The notes beneath the pieces were generated by a model. The model worked only from the letters and a program-made list of their open reading frames with translations. It searched no databases and had not been told where the DNA came from. A DNA stretch of 32,384 bases from Bacteroidota bacterium (GTDB taxonomy: Bacteria > Bacteroidota > Bacteroidia > Chitinophagales > Chitinophagaceae). Position numbers and translations under genes: made by a program. Location of the stretch: the NCBI GenBank assembly GCA_018268105.1, contig JAFDXG010000103.1, positions 1-32,384 of the forward strand, in the 5' to 3' direction. Positions within the stretch are counted from its first letter, which is position 1. Each line of letters starts with the position of its first letter. Positions 16,176-24,468 of this stretch are shown here, one piece after another.

Positions 16176-18164
16176 ATGAAACTGTTCCATATCATCGCAC
16201 TGTTTACAACTTACTGCCTGCTGTCGGCAAAGCCATGCGTCGGCCAACTATCTGATACTGCCACAAAGAATAGCAGGTACAACTATATCGAAACTTTCAG
16301 CGGTATTTTTCAATCCGGCGGGAGCCGGATGTACCGCACAGCAGCGGGTTTACCGGGCGTTCATTACTGGCAAAACTCAACTGACTACCGGATAGAAGTA
16401 TCGCTTAACGAAAAAACCGATGAGATAAAAGGCAGGGCTGAATTGACATATAAAAATAATAGTCCTGATACGCTGAACTTCGTGTGGCTTTATCTTGAGC
16501 AAAATCTTTTTAAAAAAAATTCCAGGGGAGATTTACTCATCACCCGTGGCGGAACTGTTCCAGGCCCGAATGGATTGTTGTTTGATGGCGGCATACATAT
16601 TACGTCCGTTAGGGAAATCTCTGCTGAAGGCAAGATATATACTGCTACAAAATATACAGTATCCGACACGCGGATGCAGGTATGGCTAAAAAACAAGGTC
16701 TTACCTAAAAAAGGTAAGGTCAGCCTTATTATTGAATATAGTTATACTTGTCCGCGTGCAGGCGTTGCCAGAACCGGTATTTACCATTCTAAAAATGGTA
16801 AAATTTATACCATTGCCCAATGGTACCCGCGGATGTGTGTGTATGATGATATACAGGGCTGGAATACGGTTCCCTATACGGGGCAGGGAGAATTTTATTC
16901 TGATTACGGCAATTTTGATATTCGTATCACCGCCCCTGAATCGCATGTCGTACTATGCACAGGCGAATTGGTCAATCCCAATGAAGTATACAATAAAGCG
17001 CAATTAAATCGGTGGAAGCAGGCGCAGGGAAGCGACAAAGCAATAGTTATCCGTACCAATACAGAAGTTGAATCGGCAACAGCATCATCAGCATCCAAAA
17101 ACAAAACCTGGCATTTTGTTGCAAAAAATGTCAGGGATGCAGCATGGGCTTCGTCTGCTGCATTTATAATTACAGCCGCCCGCATCAACCTGCCGTCGGG
17201 AAACAAATCAATGTCGGTTTCTGCTTTTCCGGTTGAGAGCGATAGTGTACATGCCTGGCAACGTGCCACCGAATATGGAAAAGCTTCTATTGAATTTTCG
17301 TCTGGGTGGTTTGAATATCCCTATCCTGCCGCCATTAATATAGCAGGCGCGGTAGGCGGTATGGAATATCCGGGTATTGTTTTTTGCGGCTGGGAAAGAA
17401 AAAACAGGGGGCTTTGGGATGTAATTGATCATGAGCAGGGGCATAACCTGTTTCCAATAATTGTTGGGTCTAACGAAAAACTGCACGGCTGGATGGATGA
17501 AGGATTTAATGTTTTACTCAATCGGTTATCTACCGCGGCATTTAATAAAGGGGAATATTATGGCGGGCGCAATGATATGCACAAAGCAGCCCAATACTAT
17601 ACGGGTCCAAATTTAGAACCCATTATGACTGCCGTATCTCATATCAGGGAAGAAAACCGTGGCAACCTCCTGTATTTTAAACCGGCCACGGGGCTTGAAA
17701 TATTGCGTTCCAGGGTATTGGGCGAAGAACGATTTGATGCGGCTTTCAAAAAATATATCCATGGCTGGGCCTATAAACATCCAATGCCCGAAGATTTTTT
17801 TCGGACTATGGAAAATGTGAGTGGTGAAGACCTTTCGTGGTTTTGGCGCGGATGGTTCCTCAACAACTGGCAACTCGATCAGGCAATCAAGTCGGTACAA
17901 ATTGTACGCAACGATACGTCATCTGCAGTCATGATAACGATCGCCAATCTGGAAAAAATGGTTATGCCTGTTGAATTGCAATTAAAATCAACATCCGGAA
18001 CAACATCACGTTACCGGCTACCTGTTGAAATATGGGAAAGCCATGAAAACTTCACGGTAAAAATTCCATATACCAATGAGATTGCATCCGTAGAACTTGA
18101 TCCCGATAAGGCTCTGCCGGATATCAATCCGCAGAACAATATCTGGACAGCTGCCACACCATAA
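16176..18164 (+). CDS. Exported M1-family zinc metallopeptidase
   Basis: I start at the ATG at 16176 (663 residues), which gives MKLFHIIALFTTYCLLSAKPCVGQ, a signal peptide. The open frame extends upstream to 16014, but that part overlaps the operator and the divergent esterase start and looks non-coding. The exopeptidase motif appears as GGMEYPG (394-400, in place of GAMEN). The zinc site is HEQGH (419-423) followed after 18 residues by E442, the M1 pattern HExxH-x18-E. The N-terminal beta domain contains YRIEVSLNEKTDEIKGRAELTY. The family cleaves N-terminal residues from peptides or is a large exported variant of unclear specificity. It is the only main gene on the + strand and converges with the permease array, with 37 bp between the stops. 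Confidence 0.93.
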   Translation: MKLFHIIALFTTYCLLSAKPCVGQLSDTATKNSRYNYIETFSGIFQSGGSRMYRTAAGLPGVHYWQNSTDYRIEVSLNEKTDEIKGRAELTYKNNSPDTLNFVWLYLEQNLFKKNSRGDLLITRGGTVPGPNGLLFDGGIHITSVREISAEGKIYTATKYTVSDTRMQVWLKNKVLPKKGKVSLIIEYSYTCPRAGVARTGIYHSKNGKIYTIAQWYPRMCVYDDIQGWNTVPYTGQGEFYSDYGNFDIRITAPESHVVLCTGELVNPNEVYNKAQLNRWKQAQGSDKAIVIRTNTEVESATASSASKNKTWHFVAKNVRDAAWASSAAFIITAARINLPSGNKSMSVSAFPVESDSVHAWQRATEYGKASIEFSSGWFEYPYPAAINIAGAVGGMEYPGIVFCGWERKNRGLWDVIDHEQGHNLFPIIVGSNEKLHGWMDEGFNVLLNRLSTAAFNKGEYYGGRNDMHKAAQYYTGPNLEPIMTAVSHIREENRGNLLYFKPATGLEILRSRVLGEERFDAAFKKYIHGWAYKHPMPEDFFRTMENVSGEDLSWFWRGWFLNNWQLDQAIKSVQIVRNDTSSAVMITIANLEKMVMPVELQLKSTSGTTSRYRLPVEIWESHENFTVKIPYTNEIASVELDPDKALPDINPQNNIWTAATP

Positions 18165-18201
18165 TCGTTAAACCTGTTGCCTGAGGATGGTACCTTACTG
18201 C

Positions 18202-20607
18202 CTATTCCGTTCTCAGTGCTTTTACCGGATTGGAAACTGCTGCAGCAATTGCCTTATAGGCAACAGACAGCCAGGCAATCCCCAATGAAATCAATAAAGC
18301 TCCAATAAAAAAAATAGCGTTTAGAGATATCCGGTAGTGAAAATCATTCAGCCAGCCGGTCATAAAATACCATGCAGCCGGAAATGCAATAAAAAAAGAA
18401 ATAATAATAAGTATAGTAAATTCTTTTGAAAACATATATACTATACTGCTAACAGATGCTCCCAATACTTTCCGGATTCCAACTTCTTTTGTTTTTTGTA
18501 CAGCCATAAAAGACACTAAACCATACACGCCGAGGCAGGCAATGAAAACCGCAAGTCCCGCAAATATTTTGTACAGTAACGTTAACTGATCATCCTGTTG
18601 GTAAAATTCATTGATTGCATCATCCAGGAAAGTACTGTTATAGGCATATTCCGGGAAATGGGTATTGTACACTTTCTCTACTTCCGCCTGTGTTTTTGCA
18701 AGGTTAGTCGAGTGAAGTTTAAGACCAGCCCTTCCATACACCCGTTTGTACGGCAAAATAAACATTGGCTTAACTTCCGATCGAAACGAACTAGCTTTAA
18801 AATCTTTTACTACACCTGCTATCTTCAGCCAGTTGCCGCGGCCAAGTCTGAATGATTTACCTACAGCTTCATCTGCATTTTGCAAACCAAGCATGTGCAG
18901 CATCGTTTCGTTGATAAGACCGTCTTTCGAAGTATCTCCAGGCTGATAGTTTTCTCCTGCTATTAACTGTAATCCAAATGTGTTTAAATAAGCAGTATCA
19001 GCAAACTTGAGGTGCATCTGAAATTTTTCATCTGGCCGATGATCAAAAGCAAAATTGGTAGACCAGTTATTATCAGAAGCAGGGGGGTCGGCAGTAAAGG
19101 AAATATTAGTTACTCCCGGTATCCTCTTTATAGCCTCTCCAAAAGCATATTGTTTTGAAAGGCTGACACTATCCGTATTCAGATTTAGCATTAATACGGC
19201 ATCTTTATTAAAGCCAAGATCTGATTCCCGTATAAAATTCATTTGACTAACCGCTACAATCGTGCCCGCTATGAGCATTTGTGATATAGAAAACTGTAAA
19301 ACCACAAGACCTCGTCTAAGGCTGATGCCCCCTGCTTTTACCAATACTACTTTATTTTTAAGTGCCGCAATCGGGTTAAACCCAGAAATCTTTACTGAAG
19401 GGTAAATACCAGCAAGAAATGTCACCAGCAAACCTATAAGAAATAGCAACAGCATATTGGTTACAGAAAAGAGTTGTATGTCTTCCTGTAAAGAGACAAT
19501 ATTTTTTACATAGGGTACACTTAGCCGGGCTATTAAAATAGCCAATATAACGGAAACGGATACCAGCAATCCTGTTTCTCCCATAATCTGCCAAAACAAT
19601 TTAGCCCGGCTGCTACCCAGCACTTTGCGAATCCCAATTTCCTTTGACCGGGTTATAGATTGCGCCGTTGACAGGTTGATAAAATTGATACAGGCCATTA
19701 TCAGGATAAACACAGCAATCAACGACAAAGTCCATAACGTTGCTTTACCGGTACGGTGATCACCGAAAGTATCAAAACGGTTATCAAAATGAATTTCCGG
19801 TAAAGGTTGCAGAAAATTTATCTTACCCAGTTCCTCTCCTTTTCTTCTTTTATAATGCTCTTCAGCAAAAGAAATAAGTTGCTTGTTTATGAATTCTGGT
19901 GATTGGCCTGATGGCAGTAATGTATATACCTGATAATTGCTCGATGTATTGCCCCAGTCGTCATTATAATTATACAATTCAGGATAACGTTTTACTGTTT
20001 CCATAGAAGCTATCACCTTCAAAGGAAAATCACTATTAGCAGGCTGGTCTCTAATTATACCGCTGACTTTTAAAGTCAGTTGATTATCCAGTTTTATTAC
20101 TCTGCCAATGGGTAAAATATCTTTCCCAAAATATTTTTCAGCTGTGGATTGAGAAAGTACAACTGAACCCGGTTGTGCCAGTACTTCAGGTGAGCCTGAT
20201 ATCCATGTAAAATTTAACACGGCGAAAAATCCTGGATCTGCAAATAAAATTCCATCTTTTTCAATAATTCTTTTCTCATTACCTGATGGCACTGGTACAG
20301 TTACCTGACTCCCAAACATGCTATACACCGCACCAAACGTTGCCTGGGGAAACTTTATTCTGAGGGCATCCAGGGCAGGTACCGGTATACCTGAATTATA
20401 TGTAATGCCATCCTCAAACTTATCAATTGTAACCACACGGTAAATATGGTTGTAATTTTTCTGAAAAGTGTCGTAGCTTAATTCATATTTTACTACTATA
20501 AAAAGTAATAAAGCCGCTGCAATACCTATTGCCAGCCCGGTTATATTTATAAGGGAAAAACTCTTGTTGCGCCAAATATTCCGCCAGGTTAATTTCAATT
20601 GTATCAT
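18202..20607 (-). CDS. MacB/FtsX-type ABC transporter permease (array copy 1)
   Basis: This 801-residue protein has an N-terminal transmembrane helix (about 19-40). A periplasmic MacB-like core domain (about 45-280) precedes the first FtsX unit, which begins FILIMACINFINLSTAQ and continues with KEIGIRKVLGSSR. A further helix, a second periplasmic domain (about 450-660) and a second FtsX unit (VGIRKVLGAS) follow, and the protein ends in NPVKALRTE. This is the duplicated MacB_PCD-FtsX layout of the large Bacteroidota permeases annotated as ABC transport system permeases. Such permeases work with a separate ATPase as mechanotransmission or efflux-type machines; none is encoded here. It is the last gene of the array, separated from the next permease by a decayed toxin gene and a possible promoter. 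Confidence 0.92.
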   Translation of the reverse strand: MIQLKLTWRNIWRNKSFSLINITGLAIGIAAALLLFIVVKYELSYDTFQKNYNHIYRVVTIDKFEDGITYNSGIPVPALDALRIKFPQATFGAVYSMFGSQVTVPVPSGNEKRIIEKDGILFADPGFFAVLNFTWISGSPEVLAQPGSVVLSQSTAEKYFGKDILPIGRVIKLDNQLTLKVSGIIRDQPANSDFPLKVIASMETVKRYPELYNYNDDWGNTSSNYQVYTLLPSGQSPEFINKQLISFAEEHYKRRKGEELGKINFLQPLPEIHFDNRFDTFGDHRTGKATLWTLSLIAVFILIMACINFINLSTAQSITRSKEIGIRKVLGSSRAKLFWQIMGETGLLVSVSVILAILIARLSVPYVKNIVSLQEDIQLFSVTNMLLLFLIGLLVTFLAGIYPSVKISGFNPIAALKNKVVLVKAGGISLRRGLVVLQFSISQMLIAGTIVAVSQMNFIRESDLGFNKDAVLMLNLNTDSVSLSKQYAFGEAIKRIPGVTNISFTADPPASDNNWSTNFAFDHRPDEKFQMHLKFADTAYLNTFGLQLIAGENYQPGDTSKDGLINETMLHMLGLQNADEAVGKSFRLGRGNWLKIAGVVKDFKASSFRSEVKPMFILPYKRVYGRAGLKLHSTNLAKTQAEVEKVYNTHFPEYAYNSTFLDDAINEFYQQDDQLTLLYKIFAGLAVFIACLGVYGLVSFMAVQKTKEVGIRKVLGASVSSIVYMFSKEFTILIIISFFIAFPAAWYFMTGWLNDFHYRISLNAIFFIGALLISLGIAWLSVAYKAIAAAVSNPVKALRTE

Positions 20608-20832
20608 CGTGCTTATCTTATGCTTTCTATAGTTGATTTTAGAACTAAAAAATCACAACTGATATTCAAAGGATATTCTGAATATTTTACCATTCGCCCC
20701 GAAATGTAATATTGGAATTTTTATAGTACTGTACATCTAATAAGAACGTAGTATACATAAGTGAAAAAACATTAGTTCTCTGCTTTCAGCTTCCCCCAAA
20801 CTATACCTCTCCCAATAGGGCCAGAATAACTG

Positions 20833-20848
20833 AACAATCTGCATGCCA
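20833..20848 (-). promoter_or_regulatory. Possible sigma-54 -24/-12 promoter
   Basis: The - strand reads TGGCATGCAGATTGTT, close to the consensus TGGCAY-N5-TTGCW, with one mismatch in the -12 element (TTGT for TTGC). It lies about 50-65 bp downstream of the paired palindromes, a plausible distance for enhancer-type activator sites, and about 225 bp upstream of the permease ATG. The call rests on pattern only. Confidence 0.3.
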
Positions 20849-20898
20849 ACTCACAACTCTTTGATATTCAAATAGCGTAAATTAATTTAATCAGAAGG

Positions 20899-20935
20899 TG
20901 TACGAAACCGAACAAAGACTGTACGAAAACGGACG
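20899..20935. promoter_or_regulatory. Two palindromic activator-type sites 21 bp apart
   Basis: The sites are TGTACGAAACCGAACA (20899-20914), a full match to TGTNCG-N4-CGNACA, and TGTACGAAAACGGACG (20920-20935), which misses only the last base. They start 21 bp apart, about two helical turns, so two dimers would bind the same DNA face. I infer an activator or repressor site pair for the downstream permease gene. The cognate factor is not in the window. Confidence 0.5.
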
Positions 20936-20944
20936 GTACTTTTG

Positions 20945-21437
20945 TCAGGCTAAGCAGGTGCTTACTTTTTTTAGCAATATTCTTTTTACACTTTGCCAGT
21001 TTTGTTTTTTCAGACTGATGAGGTCCTCACTTTCTTTTGCATCTTCGAAATAGTTAATTGCCTGGGGTACGGTGATCAGAAAATTTTGATTTTGATATTT
21101 TTGCCTGTGAATGTTGATCAAGTCATCAACTGCAAAATGGTTGAGCAGTTCAGCAATATCCCAAAAATCTTTCTTGTTATCTCTGCACGGAATTGCTTGT
21201 ATTTTCAGGGCAATTATAACTTCAAGCGAAAACATCCTGACCCCGTCAATCAGTAATTTTTTTCTGATCAATAGATGAGGATGGCAGACAAAATCTACCT
21301 TCACTTCATTTATAAAACCAAAATACCAAAACAGGGATTAGTAAATCTGTTTACAAATGATGCTTCAAATATTTGCTTAAGTACAATTGTTTTAATAGGG
21401 AAATAGTGTGAGATTCAATTGTCTCAGGGTGTAGTAT
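20945..21437 (-). pseudogene. Decayed AbiEii/AbiGii-type nucleotidyltransferase toxin
   Basis: Downstream of about 21361 the frame reads FWYFGFINEVKVDFVCHPHLLI, IALKIQAIPCRDNKKDFWDIAELL and INYFEDAKESEDL, then NWQSVKRIL. This is the C-terminal half of AbiEii-type toxins of type IV toxin-antitoxin systems. The family N-terminus is recognisable just upstream in a different frame (from about 21437: LHPETIESHTISLLKQLYLSKYL), with ATA in place of the start codon and a TAA soon after. The segment between them, which should carry the GG(T/S)-x-DxD nucleotidyl-transfer site, is missing. The gene is therefore internally deleted and frameshifted and cannot make an active toxin. A GTG at 21304 leaves the last 119 residues open. 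No antitoxin gene (AbiEi-like) is recognisable nearby. This is a remnant of mobile-type defence DNA inside the permease array. Confidence 0.7.
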
Positions 21438-21640
21438 TTAATAACTTTAATTGGCTTATCCATTACTGCACTCGCCAGATACTTCTTAGTATCCGACAAA
21501 AATTTACTTTCAACAATAAACAAATTTTCATTTCCACTCAGTAGAGATGAGAGAGGAACGTACTTGCTGAAGGGTGGTGATAGGTTTTGCTCCGTCCGTA
21601 AACTTTTTATACAGACATTTCGGACTGCATTAAATTTCAT
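21392..21640 (-). CDS. Hypothetical 82-residue open frame, doubtful
   Basis: The frame starts at an ATG 1 bp after the stop of the preceding permease and ends overlapping the N-terminus of the toxin remnant. I recognise no family, signal peptide or membrane segment. It may be a fragment of whatever DNA the toxin gene came with, or a chance open frame in decaying sequence. Confidence 0.2.
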   Translation of the reverse strand: MKFNAVRNVCIKSLRTEQNLSPPFSKYVPLSSLLSGNENLFIVESKFLSDTKKYLASAVMDKPIKVIKYYTLRQLNLTLFPY

Positions 21641-21641
21641 C

Positions 21642-24069
21642 TTATTCAGTTCGAAGGGATTTCACCGGGTTTGTCATTGCTGCCCTGATTGCACGAAAAC
21701 TGATTGTGATTAAAGTAACTAAAATAGCTAAGATCCCGGCAATCACAAATACCCACCAACTGATATCAATCCTGTATGCAAAACTTTGCAGCCATTTGTT
21801 CATACTCCACCAGGCTACCGGAAATGCAATCAATGATGCAATCAAAACCAATTTTATAAAATCTCCTGAAAGCATCCCGGTTACTTGTGTTATACTGGCA
21901 CCCAATACTTTTCGGATACCTATTTCTTTTGTACGTTGTTCAGCAGTATAGGTAACCAGTCCGAATAAACCCATACAGGCAATTAAAATTGTAATAACTG
22001 AAAATATATTAAGTATCGTTCCCGCTTTTTGCTCAGCAACATAAGTTTTAATATATAATTCATCCATAAAAGAATACACAAATGGTTCATCCGTTCTATA
22101 GTTATCCCACAGCTTTTTCATATCAGCCAGCAATCCGGGAATATCAGTTGTTTTTGTTTTAAAAATCACCCCCCCCTTCCGGGTAGAGTGTCATATACAA
22201 AGGAGTAATCATTTCGTGCAATGATTTAAAATTGAAATTTTTTACCACGCCAATAACATGATATGGATAGTTGTTGCCCCGGACACTATTCTGTCTTATT
22301 AAAATTTTACCTACGGCATTGGTAACCTCCCACCCCAGAGCCCTTACCGCAGTTTCATTTAAGATAATACCGGATGAATCTGTTGCAAAATCTTTTGAAA
22401 AATTCCTTCCGGATATCATTTGCATTCCAAATGTGGGGATATAATTTTCATCTATATGATAGTCCACCCCGTTAACAATTAATTTATCGTTACCCTGAGG
22501 ATAGGCAAGAGCATTATTATACCCGCCCGGACCGGCTGGTTTATACCATGATACAGTTGCGTTAACAATGCGCGGATCATTTAGCATTTGCTGCTTAAAT
22601 AGTTGCTCGTGATCGCCTAATGCATAAGAATTTGGAAGGATGAGAATTTGATCTTTATTATATCCAATGTCCCTGGTCTGAATGAATTTCATCTGCTGGT
22701 AAACCACAATCGTCCCGATAATTAAACCAACAGAAATAAAAAACTGGAATACCACAAGACTGCTACGTAAACTAAAACTCTTACAGTGATCTGTCAATTT
22801 GCCTTTTAATACCGTAATTGGTTTGAAAGATGAAAGATAAAAAGCCGGGTATACCCCTGCAATTATTCCGACAAATAATCCCAGCAGCAATAATGCTATC
22901 AAAGGTTCTGCGTTTAAATGTAATTGTTTACCAGATAAATTATTAAATGCAGGCAGCACCAACTGAATCAACACTATTGCGATAAGCATTGCAATAAAGC
23001 CAATGAATATTGATTCCGCTAAGAATTGAAAGATCAACTGCCATCTCCCCGACCCGACCACTTTTCTGACCCCTACTTCTTTGGCTCTTTTGGAAGCACT
23101 TGCCGTAGAAAGATTGATAAAATTAATACAGGCAACTATCAACATAAAAATAGCAATACCCGCAAAGATGTACACATTAGATGCGCTGCCACCGGGTTCA
23201 ATTTCATTGGTAGTATGCGAGTGTAAATGAATGGAATTTAAAGGTTGCAATGCAAAACCCAATATATTGCCCCTGGTTCTAAACTGTTCAAAGCCCAAAC
23301 CCATCTCCTGCTGTATCTGAGGTCCCATATACTTAGCGACCATTTCCGGGAACTTAGACTCCATTTTTTTTATATCAGCACCGGGATGAAGCAATAAATA
23401 TGTATAATAACTACTTTTCAGCCATGAGTCAGAATCTGCATCTTTCAAACCTTTCATTGAGGCAAAGATGTCAAAATGAAAATGCGAACCGGAAGGAACA
23501 TTTTTTATCACAGCGGTTACAATAAACACCGAAGGGTTATTATTGATTTGAATTGTTTTACCGATTACATCCTGAAGGTTTTTGGAACTTCCGCCAAAAT
23601 ATTTTTTTGCGATTGATTCCGTTATTACAACACAGTTGGGTTGCTGCAAAGCAACTTTCGGGTTACCTTCAATCATGGGAAGTGTAAAAATGCTGAAGAA
23701 ATTGGGGTCAACATAAGCAAACCGGTCGTCTTTATAGATATTACCATTATAAATAATCCTGGGTTTTCCATAATCCATCAGCCTTGTGGCATCCTTTACT
23801 TCAGGGAAATCACTTTTCAAGGCCTTTGCAACAGGGGGCATTACAGAAGCTTCATTGATAGCGCTTCCACCCAAATTTGCCTTAAAAACAATACGAAAAA
23901 TATTGCCGGAATTTGTATTAAACTTATCATAACTCAGTTCATCCTGAACATATAGCATAATGATAAAACAAGTAGCAATGCCCATTGACAAACCAAGAAT
24001 ATTGATAATAGAATAAAGCTTATTCCTTACTATATGCCGCCATGCAGTTTTAAAATACCCCTTAAGCAT
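21642..24069 (-). pseudogene. MacB/FtsX-type permease split by a frameshift (array copy 2)
   Basis: Two abutting frames, 22159-24069 (636 residues) and 21642-22169 (175 residues), together give the normal length of about 810. The first has the N-terminal helix, periplasmic core, first FtsX unit (FMLIVACINFINLSTA, KEVGVRKVVGSGR) and second periplasmic domain, and breaks off at LYPEGGGDF. The second resumes with IFKTKTTDIPGLL and holds the last FtsX unit (KEIGIRKVLGAS) ending NPVKSLRTE. The break falls in a run of eight G on the - strand (C at 22169-22176). Seven G would join the frames as EGGVIFK. It is therefore a slippage mutant, a phase-variable gene or a sequencing error. The rest of the coding sequence is intact. 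Confidence 0.85.
22169..22176. repeat. Homopolymer tract (8 C on +, 8 G on -) at the frameshift
   Basis: Eight consecutive identical bases lie exactly where the two permease frames overlap. Loss of one base restores a full-length protein. Tracts of this kind are prone to slipped-strand mispairing and also to sequencing miscalls. Confidence 0.8.
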
Positions 24070-24438
24070 AGAGATTTAAAATTTGAAATTTGAAATTAGT
24101 CGAGTACTACAGGTTAACAAGTTTGGGATTCCCGACTCCCCACCTTCTCTCCTTCCCTGTAAGAGAGAGAACTGTATTATTGTATAAAGCAAAACAACTT
24201 ATCTATCACATCGTATATAAAACAAACCCAAACAAACAAAGCCGAATTTTAATTTTTCTATGTTTTCGTCACTTGTCAACCCTGGGGTATCTATCTGCCA
24301 ATATCTCAACACAATTTAATCCAGGACACCTCTCTTTACTGAACCTCAGGATGAAAAAAGAACAGTTGGTCATATTACTACGTTCTCAAACTCTTCATCT
24401 TTAAATCTGTTTGTCACTTCTGGGTTTTGTCGTTATAC
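24070..24438. other. Intergenic region between array copies 3 and 2
   Basis: There is no credible gene here; a 104-codon + strand frame resembles nothing known and overlaps repeat DNA. From the copy 2 ATG outward come an AT-rich leader with repeated AAATTTG units (24071-24098), a stretch CTACAGGTT shared with the leader at 32092, and a degenerate hairpin at about 24146-24171 (TTCTCTC and GAGAGAA arms). Near 24403 begins a 66-bp block shared with the end of the neighbouring permease gene. Confidence 0.6.
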
Positions 24439-24468
24439 TCACTCTGTTCGTAATGACTGAACCGGGTT
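24403..24468. repeat. Duplicated permease 3' end and flank, copy a
   Basis: This 66-bp block matches 26924-26989 closely, including a 29-bp exact core (24425-24453 and 26946-26974) that spans the stop codon and 14 untranslated bases. Identity beyond the stop is not explained by protein conservation and points to recent duplication or gene conversion between array copies 3 and 4. Confidence 0.75.

Larger units (their letters stand above)
20608..20944. other. Non-coding leader of array copy 1
   Basis: This stretch of about 340 bp holds no convincing gene on either strand. It contains the paired TGTNCG palindromes, a possible -24/-12 box and an AT-rich leader of about 225 bp before the permease ATG at 20607. 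A perfect Bacteroidota -7 box, TACTTTTG, also occurs on the + strand at 20937-20944, but no + strand gene follows it. Confidence 0.6.

Noticed and set aside
20937..20944. TACTTTTG, a perfect -7 promoter box on the + strand
   Set aside because: No + strand gene follows, and no -33 element is at the right distance. It is noted only as part of the leader region.
24090..24404. A 104-codon + strand frame in the intergenic region
   Set aside because: It runs through repeat and leader DNA shared with other array members, has no recognisable domain, and has no supporting promoter.
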